From assembly GCF_000429305.1 (NCBI RefSeq), contig NZ_AUBP01000006.1, positions 62,001 to 126,000 of the forward strand: a DNA stretch of 64,000 nt. Reading direction: 5' to 3'. The stretch is from Desulfovibrio inopinatus DSM 10711 (lineage in GTDB: Bacteria > Desulfobacterota > Desulfovibrionia > Desulfovibrionales > Desulfovibrionaceae). A program made the translations under genes and the position numbers. Under the pieces are notes generated by a model. That model was given only the letters and a program-made list of their open reading frames with translations, ran no database searches and was not told where the DNA came from. Below are positions 33,504-40,767 of the stretch, one piece after another (position 1 is the first letter of the stretch; each line of letters starts with the position of its first letter).

Positions 33504-33515
33504 CCCACCACCGAC

Positions 33516-34085
33516 TCATTTTATGACGGCACCACTCGTATCGAGAACATGAAATGAATTCATAATACGCTCAGCCACCATGAGATCCTGGGCCAGCACT
33601 TTGACAACATACAGATCCAAGCCAACAGGTTTGGTTTTCAGGACCAGCATGGCCGGAAACCCAAGATGATTCACGGCCACAGCCATTTCAAGTCCGAGAC
33701 CTCCTTCCGCGGCCGGAGCGCGCTGATACGACACCTGCGGAGCAGACCCACCCAACGCCGAGGTTTCCCTGGCCAGCTCCTCGTGATAACGATGCAAGGC
33801 GTCGTATGTAGGTGCTTCGGCAAATCGATACCGCCGAACAACCACAATCACTTCGGTATCGTCGCTTTCTCCTTCGACTTTATCGACAACGGCACCCATG
33901 CCGGCGAGTGTGGTCTGTTTTGTTGAGAATTCAACACGTTCTTCGGGAAATCGCATGGCAAAGCCAAGATCTCGAAACGTGTGCGATGTCAATGTCGGAC
34001 CTTGAGCCATGCCCCAAGTGGGAACAAGCCAACACGCAATGCCGATCAAACACACTGACCACATATGGAGCACGTTATGACGCAT
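33516..34085 (-). CDS. Secreted hypothetical protein
   Basis: A 189-residue protein with a signal peptide (about residues 1-26, ending WGMAQ) and a mixed alpha/beta body. A segment such as LGFAMRFPEERVEFSTKQTTLAGMGAVVDKVEG suggests a lipocalin- or PsbP-like fold of the kind seen in small periplasmic proteins, but I cannot name a family. The ATG at 34085 is set by AAGGAG ten bases upstream; the longer frame to 34301 is antisense to the neighbour. Its first codons overlap the start of the divergent lipoprotein gene at 34077. Confidence 0.75.
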   Translation of the reverse strand: MRHNVLHMWSVCLIGIACWLVPTWGMAQGPTLTSHTFRDLGFAMRFPEERVEFSTKQTTLAGMGAVVDKVEGESDDTEVIVVVRRYRFAEAPTYDALHRYHEELARETSALGGSAPQVSYQRAPAAEGGLGLEMAVAVNHLGFPAMLVLKTKPVGLDLYVVKVLAQDLMVAERIMNSFHVLDTSGAVIK

Positions 34086-34325
34086 GTCCAATCTCTCCTT
34101 GGTATTCTCTTTGTGCCCATCATCCTCATTGGTCTCGCTGGCTGCGGTGATGTGACATTGACCAACGATGTGGCCGGAGATGAACAAGCCCGAAGTGATT
34201 ATGCCGAATGTCAATACTTGGCCACCATAGCCGCGGCCAGACTCGGTCCGGATGAAGATGGTATAAAAGGAAAGGAACGCCTTGTGGATGAATGCATGCA
34301 AAAGAAGGGATATATCGTCAAGTAG
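34077..34325 (+). CDS. Small lipoprotein
   Basis: An 82-residue exported lipoprotein. The signal peptide ends in LIGLAGC, a typical lipobox. The mature part is short and charged, with two further Cys (AECQYLA and DECMQKKG), which could form a disulfide. GGAG at 34067-34070 is six bases before the ATG at 34077; the ATG at 34065 would include that site. No family is recognised. Its start overlaps the start of the divergent gene by nine bases. A terminator follows at 34330. Confidence 0.78.
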   Translation: MTHVQSLLGILFVPIILIGLAGCGDVTLTNDVAGDEQARSDYAECQYLATIAAARLGPDEDGIKGKERLVDECMQKKGYIVK

Positions 34326-34329
34326 AAGT

Positions 34330-34362
34330 ACAAAACGGACTCCATGGTGGAGTCCGTTTTGT
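34330..34362. terminator. Bidirectional terminator between convergent genes
   Basis: A perfect 15-bp stem, 34330-34344 against 34348-34362, loop TGG. Runs of A and T at the two ends allow termination from both sides, serving the lipoprotein gene and the Sel1-repeat gene. Confidence 0.9.
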
Positions 34363-34387
34363 TAAGGAAGGGACAGGGTATGAGGAA

Positions 34388-35041
34388 CTATTGGAGAGAA
34401 GCGTATTCGTTGGCCCACCAAGTCGATGCTGCCGTTTCGGCGTTCTTGATACCAGCAGACGACACATGCGGAGCCAATTCTTCCAATACTTGATAACACG
34501 CGGTCAGATGTTCGAACGAAACATCCTTGGCTGCCGAAGCCAAACTAACCCAGTAATACGCCTTTTCATAATCTTGCGGAACGCCCTGGCCGATGGCGTA
34601 TAACAGGCCAAGGTTGAACTGCGCATCGACAACACCGGCGTCGGCAGCTGCTCTGTACCACTTTGCAGCTTCTGCGAAATCTTGTTCTACGCCGTATCCC
34701 TCGTCATACATGGCACCCAGATTGAATGCGGCACCAGGCACGCCGTTTTCAGCGGCTTGTTGATACCATTTGGCCGCCTCGAGAGCGTTTTGTTCAACAC
34801 CGAGTCCTTCATCGTATAATACACCAAGATTATGTTGAGCCCGAGAATTCCCGGCTTGTGCCGCCACACGCCATTCGGCTGCAGCATCAGCATACCGTTG
34901 TTCTTCAAAAGCACGAAGTCCTGTCTCAAAGTCAGCGGAAGCGATCGAAGATAAACAAAAAATGGCAGCCGCTGTCAGAGCGGTTACGGTCATCGTCTTC
35001 CAAAAAAGATGTTCTCTTGTAGTCAGTGTCAAAGTCTTCAT
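34388..35041 (-). CDS. Exported Sel1-repeat (TPR-like) protein
   Basis: A 217-residue exported protein. A signal peptide with a long n-region ends near IASA, at about residue 35. Three or four Sel1-like repeats follow, each of the form AQHNLGVLYDEGLGVEQNALEAAKWYQQAAENG with 36-residue spacing, in the middle of the chain. Such solenoids mediate protein-protein contacts. The ATG at 35041 has GGAG eight bases upstream; an ATG 16 codons further in would give a shorter leader. No partner can be named from context. Confidence 0.85.
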   Translation of the reverse strand: MKTLTLTTREHLFWKTMTVTALTAAAIFCLSSIASADFETGLRAFEEQRYADAAAEWRVAAQAGNSRAQHNLGVLYDEGLGVEQNALEAAKWYQQAAENGVPGAAFNLGAMYDEGYGVEQDFAEAAKWYRAAADAGVVDAQFNLGLLYAIGQGVPQDYEKAYYWVSLASAAKDVSFEHLTACYQVLEELAPHVSSAGIKNAETAASTWWANEYASLQ

Positions 35042-35291
35042 GATGATGCTCCATTTGCCGTCATCAGCTAACCGTCGTTTGTAAAAGGAAATGTGTAACG
35101 CCTCTCTAGCATAGTGTGTGCCAACAAAAGGGTAAACGGTTTCACTTTTTCTTTTAAACAACGCATTCCGCGAACACGGCCTTTTTGAGTCTTGTTTTTA
35201 AAATACATCATATGCAAAGCGATGCAATATTTTTTTGAAAAAAAATAAAATTCACGACATTTCACCATACATATTCAGCATACCAAACGAA

Positions 35292-35330
35292 AAAAGCCCG
35301 GCCGTCGCTCATGGCGCCGGCCGGGCTTTT
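35292..35330 (-). terminator. Terminator after the secreted protein gene at 35355
   Basis: AAAAGCCCGGCC at 35292-35303 pairs with GGCCGGGCTTTT at 35319-35330. On the minus strand the stem is followed by TT and leads into the run TTTTTT. The 313-bp gap 35042-35354 holds nothing else I can recognise. Confidence 0.85.
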
Positions 35331-35354
35331 CAATGGACGACAACAAAAACCGGA

Positions 35355-35861
35355 TTATTCAAAGATAAACATGGCATTGGCCACGAAATCTCGGAATCCT
35401 TCCATACGCTCAATAATCGTATCCATATTTTTATGCTCGTCGGGCGTCATGCCTTGCTTATCAAAAACACCTTCGGAATCCTTCATATTCATGATTATTT
35501 TATCCAACGAATTTAAAATAGTATTGATGCGGCGAGTGATATAGCGCCGCTCATCCACGGTGAAACAATATTCTGCTTTTTCATATATATAAAAAAGATC
35601 GTGCAGATTCAGCGCGATATATACAGTTTTCTCAAGCTGCCCAGACAAAAAGTCCAAGTAATGAAACATCATAGACTCGGGTTGAAACTCATGAATACGT
35701 TCTTGAGCTTTACCGAATTGAACCAATGATTCGTTCGCGTAAACAATAAACTCAGCTAAACTTTCCTTTATTCCCGGTCGGGAAGTTTGGGCAACAGCAG
35801 ACTGTCCAGCCATGACCAGAAAAACGAACATCATCGTACATCCGAACACCTTGCGCATCAT
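35355..35861 (-). CDS. Exported hypothetical helical protein
   Basis: A 168-residue protein with a signal peptide (MMRKVFGCTMMFVFLVMAGQ, cleaved near AVAQ). The mature part is helical, with alternating hydrophobic residues (FIVYANESLVQFGKAQERIHEF). I do not recognise the family. Tandem ATGs at 35861 and 35858 follow an AGAGG site. It overlaps the upstream 85-residue gene by four bases, so the two are probably co-translated. A strong terminator follows. Confidence 0.72.
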   Translation of the reverse strand: MMRKVFGCTMMFVFLVMAGQSAVAQTSRPGIKESLAEFIVYANESLVQFGKAQERIHEFQPESMMFHYLDFLSGQLEKTVYIALNLHDLFYIYEKAEYCFTVDERRYITRRINTILNSLDKIIMNMKDSEGVFDKQGMTPDEHKNMDTIIERMEGFRDFVANAMFIFE

Positions 35862-36115
35862 ATCCCATGTCCTCTTCGCATCATTGCCCATATACGTCTC
35901 GCGGAAAACCTATTTTGACGCCCATGCGCCTCCTCCTCAATTTGCCGAAATTCCATGATCGATAATTTTACCCGGCCTTTCGTAGACAAGACATACCTGT
36001 CCGCGTATCTTTCTTGAGAAATGCACAAGGAACATTCTCCAAGGAAAAAGCACTTGGCATGAATGCATCGTTCAACCGCCCTCTCCTGAACGGTCAGATT
36101 GTTTTCGTGGGACAC
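35858..36115 (-). CDS. Small cysteine-rich hypothetical protein
   Basis: An 85-residue frame from a GTG at 36115. Four cysteines are grouped as C-x4-C-x8-C-x2-C (CIHAKCFFLGECSLC-type region, residues 17-31), which could bind zinc or an iron-sulfur cluster. The rest is basic. Support comes from the four-base overlap with the next gene and this motif. A weak GAGAG just before the GTG overlaps a small hairpin CTCGG-AAA-CCGAG. I cannot name a family. Confidence 0.5.
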   Translation of the reverse strand: MSHENNLTVQERAVERCIHAKCFFLGECSLCISQERYADRYVLSTKGRVKLSIMEFRQIEEEAHGRQNRFSARRIWAMMRRGHGI

Positions 36116-36189
36116 CTCTCGGTTTCCGAGGGAACATCAATACATCATACCGCGTATTATATTCCGTTTCAATACAACTGGAATCCAAA

Positions 36190-36555
36190 ATGAAGACAAC
36201 TTTGCTTGATACGAAAACAGCCCTTCAGTATTTGGGAAACGATGCAAACATTCTCCGTCAAGTCCGTTTAGTCTTCCAAAACGCTCTTCCCGCTCAGTTT
36301 AAAAAGCTTCAACAAGCCTGTGTAAACAACGACGTATACCAGGTGGAAGGGATTGCTCACTCCATAAAAAGCGCTGCGGCATCGTGTGGAGCACAGGCCA
36401 TTAGGGAATTGGCTCTACGCATTGAGCACACTGCCGGGGAGGGAGCCCTCCAAGAATTGCCGCATATGATTGAAGCTCTTGCGACGTCCATGACGGAAAC
36501 ATTTCAGGCCATGCAGCGGGAAAACCATCTTCTCGAAAATATTGATGGAGAGTAG
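36190..36555 (+). CDS. Stand-alone Hpt phosphotransfer protein
   Basis: A 121-residue single-domain histidine phosphotransfer protein. The phosphorylatable His57 is in GIAHSIKSAAASCGA, with the Lys and Gly pattern of Hpt domains and helical flanks on both sides. It would relay phosphate between hybrid kinases and receiver domains. No such partner lies beside it. Several kinases in this window lack adjacent regulators, but whether they use it cannot be told. The ribosome-binding site is weak (TGGA). Confidence 0.88.
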   Translation: MKTTLLDTKTALQYLGNDANILRQVRLVFQNALPAQFKKLQQACVNNDVYQVEGIAHSIKSAAASCGAQAIRELALRIEHTAGEGALQELPHMIEALATSMTETFQAMQRENHLLENIDGE

Positions 36556-36599
36556 CCTTTCTCCCCACGTATCGCTTCTTTGTCTCCAATACGATAATG

Positions 36600-38171
36600 C
36601 TATCCTGTCTGCGGACGGACACCGTACGCATTCATGATTTCAGCGAGGCGTTTGGGCAGGTTTGTCGTACCGCGCGCAACAAGTGGAACATTGATGACAA
36701 CAAGAATTTCAACTTTGAAATCAGCCTGTTCCCACGCTTTGATCATTAACACCTGCAGCGGTCTCTCGATTTGAAGGAGCTGCAACTGCTCCTTAAATTC
36801 CTGAGGAGTCTGCTGTTTAAAAAGGATTATTGTCTCACTTTCCTTTTCAAAAAAACGATGGCTTCTGATGCGATTGAGCCCATTTTGAGCCAGTCCATCG
36901 AGCATCGCACTCGAAATACAACGTGAACGCATCGCGCGCACCTGGATTTTCGGCCCCTCCTCGCGTCCTTTCTCGCGTAATATCTCGGTAAAGCTGAACT
37001 CAAGCATTTGTCGCAACGCACGTCCCAAGCCTTCCCGACGGAAAGAACCAATCAATTTCAAAATAACCTGACGTTCTTTCCTCTCAAAATTCGCTAATGC
37101 CTTATCACAATCCTTATGAGCCAAGGCTAAGACAATCCCCGCACCTGCAGCAGATGCAATGACCTGTTCACGCAAAAAAGATCGTTGCGCTTCACGTGTT
37201 TGTTCGTCCTCTTCTTCAGAAACAGCGCTTTCTGGCGAAGACGCGGTCTCCTCTGTATTCGCATCCGTTCGTGCAGTCCCTTCCGTTTCATCGAGACCCA
37301 AAGCATTCAATAATTCCCGACTGGCAGGATCAATACTCGCCATACGAACAATAAAATCAGTTTCCGTCTCCGAAAAATGTCCGAAATCAATGGCTGCATC
37401 GCCTTCAAACAAATTATGGTAAATAAAATTCTTGATCCTCTTGGATTCGGTATCGGTGGCTGTATCGTCAAACGCTTGTTGAATGCGGGTTGCTTCAATC
37501 TTTTTCTCCGTTCCCTGAAGCTTGGCCAACACTTCTTCAAAAGGAAAATGGAGAAGCAGATAATTCCCCCGTTTTGACACCTGGATTTTACTGTTGGCGA
37601 CAATATCTTCGTATGCTCGGCTCACCAAGGTAAAAACGAAAAAATCAAAATATACATTCCAATATGAAGCATCAAATGTAACACTTTCAGTGAATTCATC
37701 GATTTTGGAAAGAGCTCCCTCACCATAATGCCGTATAATAACATCATTAAAATTATCTTTAATAAGAGCAGAAGTATATACCGCAGCTTGGATACATTTC
37801 AGGAGTATTGTTTCAAGATTAAAAATTTGAGTGCGTTGAATCTTTTGTTCGACTTCATCATCACTCATAACGGCAGAACGGTATTTGCTCAGATTGAGCA
37901 TAAACCGTGTGACCCAGTCGCGGAGCTGCTCTATGCCTGCAGCTTCTTCCATTCGCGAACACACCATGGACAGGATACTCTGCTGTTCAACGGCTAGCAT
38001 AGGAAACTCGTCGATGCGCTCCTTGTTTGCCATAATGAACTCCATCAGAATATCACGTTCTGCGAGTTCCTTGATCGTATTCGTCTCTTTGAGCTGGTTA
38101 AGTCGTTTCAGATAGGCGTTGAGGCGCTGTTCACTTTTTTCATTGCGTGCCGTTGCAATCTCATCCGTCAT
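36600..38171 (-). CDS. Large conserved hypothetical cytoplasmic protein
   Basis: A 523-residue protein with no signal peptide or membrane segment. An N-terminal helical, coiled-coil-prone part (residues 5-50) is followed by a globular region to about 290, an acidic low-complexity linker near 300-335 (rich in Glu, Thr, Ser) and a C-terminal domain of about 190 residues with ILVVINVPLVARGTTNLPKRLAEIMNAYG near its end. I do not recognise any family. The ATG at 38171 has GGAG six bases upstream. It is convergent with the Hpt gene. Confidence 0.75.
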   Translation of the reverse strand: MTDEIATARNEKSEQRLNAYLKRLNQLKETNTIKELAERDILMEFIMANKERIDEFPMLAVEQQSILSMVCSRMEEAAGIEQLRDWVTRFMLNLSKYRSAVMSDDEVEQKIQRTQIFNLETILLKCIQAAVYTSALIKDNFNDVIIRHYGEGALSKIDEFTESVTFDASYWNVYFDFFVFTLVSRAYEDIVANSKIQVSKRGNYLLLHFPFEEVLAKLQGTEKKIEATRIQQAFDDTATDTESKRIKNFIYHNLFEGDAAIDFGHFSETETDFIVRMASIDPASRELLNALGLDETEGTARTDANTEETASSPESAVSEEEDEQTREAQRSFLREQVIASAAGAGIVLALAHKDCDKALANFERKERQVILKLIGSFRREGLGRALRQMLEFSFTEILREKGREEGPKIQVRAMRSRCISSAMLDGLAQNGLNRIRSHRFFEKESETIILFKQQTPQEFKEQLQLLQIERPLQVLMIKAWEQADFKVEILVVINVPLVARGTTNLPKRLAEIMNAYGVRPQTG

Positions 38172-38352
38172 ATTGTGCTCCAAGACAAAAATTCGCCAAT
38201 GAATCGAGGGAGACCAAACCAGCCTTACTCAATAATCGTAACGACCACCGATTGCAATAAAACGCAAGTGGCAAAAGACGAAAAGCCATAGAAAGTGCAA
38301 TGCAGCAGAGAATGACAACACTGAAGACAGACGAGATCGGGAAAGAGTGTCT

Positions 38353-38523
38353 TTACTGGACAATATTATGGTAATGACCGCTTCTTTGAATTTCCTGTGT
38401 TTTGTACTGGTCAAAATCGACATTGTTGACTCGGAGTTCGCGCTGGCGTGACTGACCCAGCAGAATAAAAACCCCGACAAGCGCAAAGACGCCTATAAGG
38501 ATGGCTCCCCCAATAAGATACAT
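38353..38523 (-). CDS. Small single-pass membrane protein (56 residues)
   Basis: A 56-residue frame too short for usual ORF cut-offs. It begins MYLIGGAILIGVFALVGVFI, one membrane helix, followed by a charged cytoplasmic tail with RQREL and a C-terminus rich in His, Tyr and Gln. AAGGAG lies six bases before the ATG at 38523. The position of the site and the clear helix support translation. It resembles other short membrane proteins near sensor genes, and no function is known. Confidence 0.65.
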   Translation of the reverse strand: MYLIGGAILIGVFALVGVFILLGQSRQRELRVNNVDFDQYKTQEIQRSGHYHNIVQ

Positions 38524-38693
38524 GCAGTTCTCCTTTGGTCAAAAGGTCGGGAAACTCCGAACCGATGTCCAATCCGTTTCAGAGGTATTGCACAAACTCG
38601 TCCTTGTCAAAGTGTAGGGTTTCTGCTTGACCAGAGCGATGCAGAAGAGTAGGAGCCCGTTTTTTTTAAAACAGAAAGCGGGAAGGAAAGGAC

Positions 38694-39551
38694 ATGTCGA
38701 GATTTCAGTTCACCGACTCGATTATCTATAATATCACCATGATCACGGCGGGAGCGTTCTTGTTCGCCCTCGGCGTCAAAGCCATCGCATCACATCATCA
38801 GTTTATCGTTGGTGGCCTCTTTGGAACAGCATTGCTCATCAAATATGCCACGAACACGCTCAACCCTGGTGTATGGTTCTTTATTCTCAATATTCCGATA
38901 TTTCTGCTGGCGCGTTTTTTTGTCAGTGGCCGTTTTTTTTGGTTGAGCCTCTATGCTATGATCATTTCATCACTCGCATATGAGCTGGTCAATGTCGACT
39001 TCGGCATTACCAACCAACTCTATGCGGCGATTGCTGCTGGCGTCATTTGTGGAGCAGGATCAGGATTGATTCTGCGAACCTTTGGCTCTGGGGGAGGGCT
39101 CGACGTTATCGCCATCATCTTGTTTCAGCGGTATAATATCGGTGTTGGACGATTCTATCTCATCTTCAATGCGGTGCTCTTTATTTTCGGATCACTGAAG
39201 CTCGGACCAGACCTTCTCATCGCATCGCTCATCATGGTCTTTACGTCTTCCGATGTGATGGACAAAGTCATGACACTCTACAGCCAACGCAAAATGGCCT
39301 TCATCATCTCACCACATGTGGAACAGATTTGTACACGCATTCAGTCCCAGCTCAAACAAGGTTCGACCTATCTCATGGGCGAAGGTGCCTACAATCGGAC
39401 ACCCACCAAGGTTCTCATGACCGTGACCAACAACATTCAGCTCAAAAAGCTTGAAGAAATTGTCTTTACGACAGACGAACGCGCCCTTTTCATTGTGGAA
39501 AACACGCAAAATGTCATCGGGTCTTCCTTCTCCAAACGAAAACTGTATTAA
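38694..39551 (+). CDS. YitT family membrane protein
   Basis: A 285-residue protein of the YitT (DUF161/DUF2179) family. Five or six hydrophobic segments lie in residues 12-185, including the Gly-rich GAGSGLILRTFGSGGGLDVIAIIL pattern of the family. The cytoplasmic C-terminal DUF2179 domain covers about 200-280 (FIISPHVEQICTRIQSQLKQGSTYLMGEGAYNRTPTKVLM). The transported or sensed compound is not known. AAGGA precedes the ATG. It converges on the histidine kinase with a four-base overlap. Confidence 0.9.
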   Translation: MSRFQFTDSIIYNITMITAGAFLFALGVKAIASHHQFIVGGLFGTALLIKYATNTLNPGVWFFILNIPIFLLARFFVSGRFFWLSLYAMIISSLAYELVNVDFGITNQLYAAIAAGVICGAGSGLILRTFGSGGGLDVIAIILFQRYNIGVGRFYLIFNAVLFIFGSLKLGPDLLIASLIMVFTSSDVMDKVMTLYSQRKMAFIISPHVEQICTRIQSQLKQGSTYLMGEGAYNRTPTKVLMTVTNNIQLKKLEEIVFTTDERALFIVENTQNVIGSSFSKRKLY

Positions 39552-40702
39552 TCCGCCAGTTCCGCGGGATCACGATAACGCTTCGGCAAACGAATATAAA
39601 ACGTGGTCCCGCCAGCCTCTTCAGACGACGTGAACCATACCTCTCCACCGAGATAACGTTCCCCAAGCAGCTTAATGCTGTATGTCCCCAAGCCGCGGCC
39701 AGCTCCCTTTGTTGAAAAAGACCGTTTGAACACCTGCAAACGAACATCTTCCGACATAACAAGCCGGTTTCGAACCCAGAAGACAATATTATCATCTTCT
39801 GCGAAACAGCCCAACGTCACCGTATCTTCGGGCACTGAGGCTTCCAATGCATTTTTCACCATATTGCCTAAAATACGCCGAATCAGTGTATAGTCCGTCA
39901 CCAATTCCAAATCGCACGACGCTTCGTCCACAGAAATCCGCTTGTCCTCAGCGACAAAATACCCGGCGTATGTCGCTGCAACCAATCGAACCACTTCAAG
40001 AGAACGTAACGTCATCGGATCAACGCTAAGTTCCCGGCTTTCTGCGGCAAGGAGCTCTTTTTGCGAAACAATTTCATCAACAAGCTGACTCAATGTCGCA
40101 TGAACGAGCTCGGTATCGTCACGTAATTCATCGGGTACCTGATCCCTCAGAAAGTCGATCAGCCCTCGAGCTCCACCAGCTGTATTGAGGATGTCGTGAA
40201 AAAAAATACGCTCCAGAGCTCGGCGTCGTTTTTCATGGCTGATGTCGGTAATCGTGAAGATGACATAATTCTCCCCCTCCACAATAAACGGAGAAGAACT
40301 CACAAGCAATTCCAAAGCGTCAGCATCGTGGTCCCGCAACATGCTACATTCCTGCACCGAAGCGATACCGCCCAAGGCGGAAAGAATGGAGCGCACCGCA
40401 CCGCACTTGCGGCAAAATTCCGTGGTTCCACAACCACCATCGTTTTGTTGCGCATACACACAACCGAACACTTCGCCCGGACGTTTTCCTAAAAATGGTT
40501 TGATGTCCGTAGCTCCAAGCAGCTTCAGAAACGCATCGTTCGCAAAGACAAGCTGACGCTGTGCATTGAGTACTAAAACGACCATGGGAATGGCGTTCAT
40601 AGAGGCAAGACACGCATCGGCCTGAAGCTTTTCATTCTCTTGCTGTATGGCCGGTGCTCCGGCTCGCTCTGCAGGTGCAAATTTAGTAGGTAGTGTGGCC
40701 AA
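39548..40702 (-). CDS. Soluble PAS histidine kinase with cysteine cluster
   Basis: A 384-residue cytoplasmic sensor kinase. A PAS domain covers about residues 35-155. It contains four cysteines, 81, 91, 97 and 100 (GCVYAQQNDGGCG, then FCRKC), that could hold an iron-sulfur cluster, haem-like ligand or zinc. The phospho-acceptor is His168 in IFFHDILNTAGG, and the ATPase domain has NMVKNALEA and GRGLGTYSIKLLG. The usual DxG box is changed to VRN, a variation shared with related deltaproteobacterial kinases as I recall. No response regulator is adjacent. Confidence 0.88.
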   Translation of the reverse strand: MATLPTKFAPAERAGAPAIQQENEKLQADACLASMNAIPMVVLVLNAQRQLVFANDAFLKLLGATDIKPFLGKRPGEVFGCVYAQQNDGGCGTTEFCRKCGAVRSILSALGGIASVQECSMLRDHDADALELLVSSSPFIVEGENYVIFTITDISHEKRRRALERIFFHDILNTAGGARGLIDFLRDQVPDELRDDTELVHATLSQLVDEIVSQKELLAAESRELSVDPMTLRSLEVVRLVAATYAGYFVAEDKRISVDEASCDLELVTDYTLIRRILGNMVKNALEASVPEDTVTLGCFAEDDNIVFWVRNRLVMSEDVRLQVFKRSFSTKGAGRGLGTYSIKLLGERYLGGEVWFTSSEEAGGTTFYIRLPKRYRDPAELAD

Positions 40703-40767
40703 ATCTCAAAACCTCCATACGTCCCGAAAGAGATACCGCATTGGGGAACCGTGTTTGCGCTACAACA

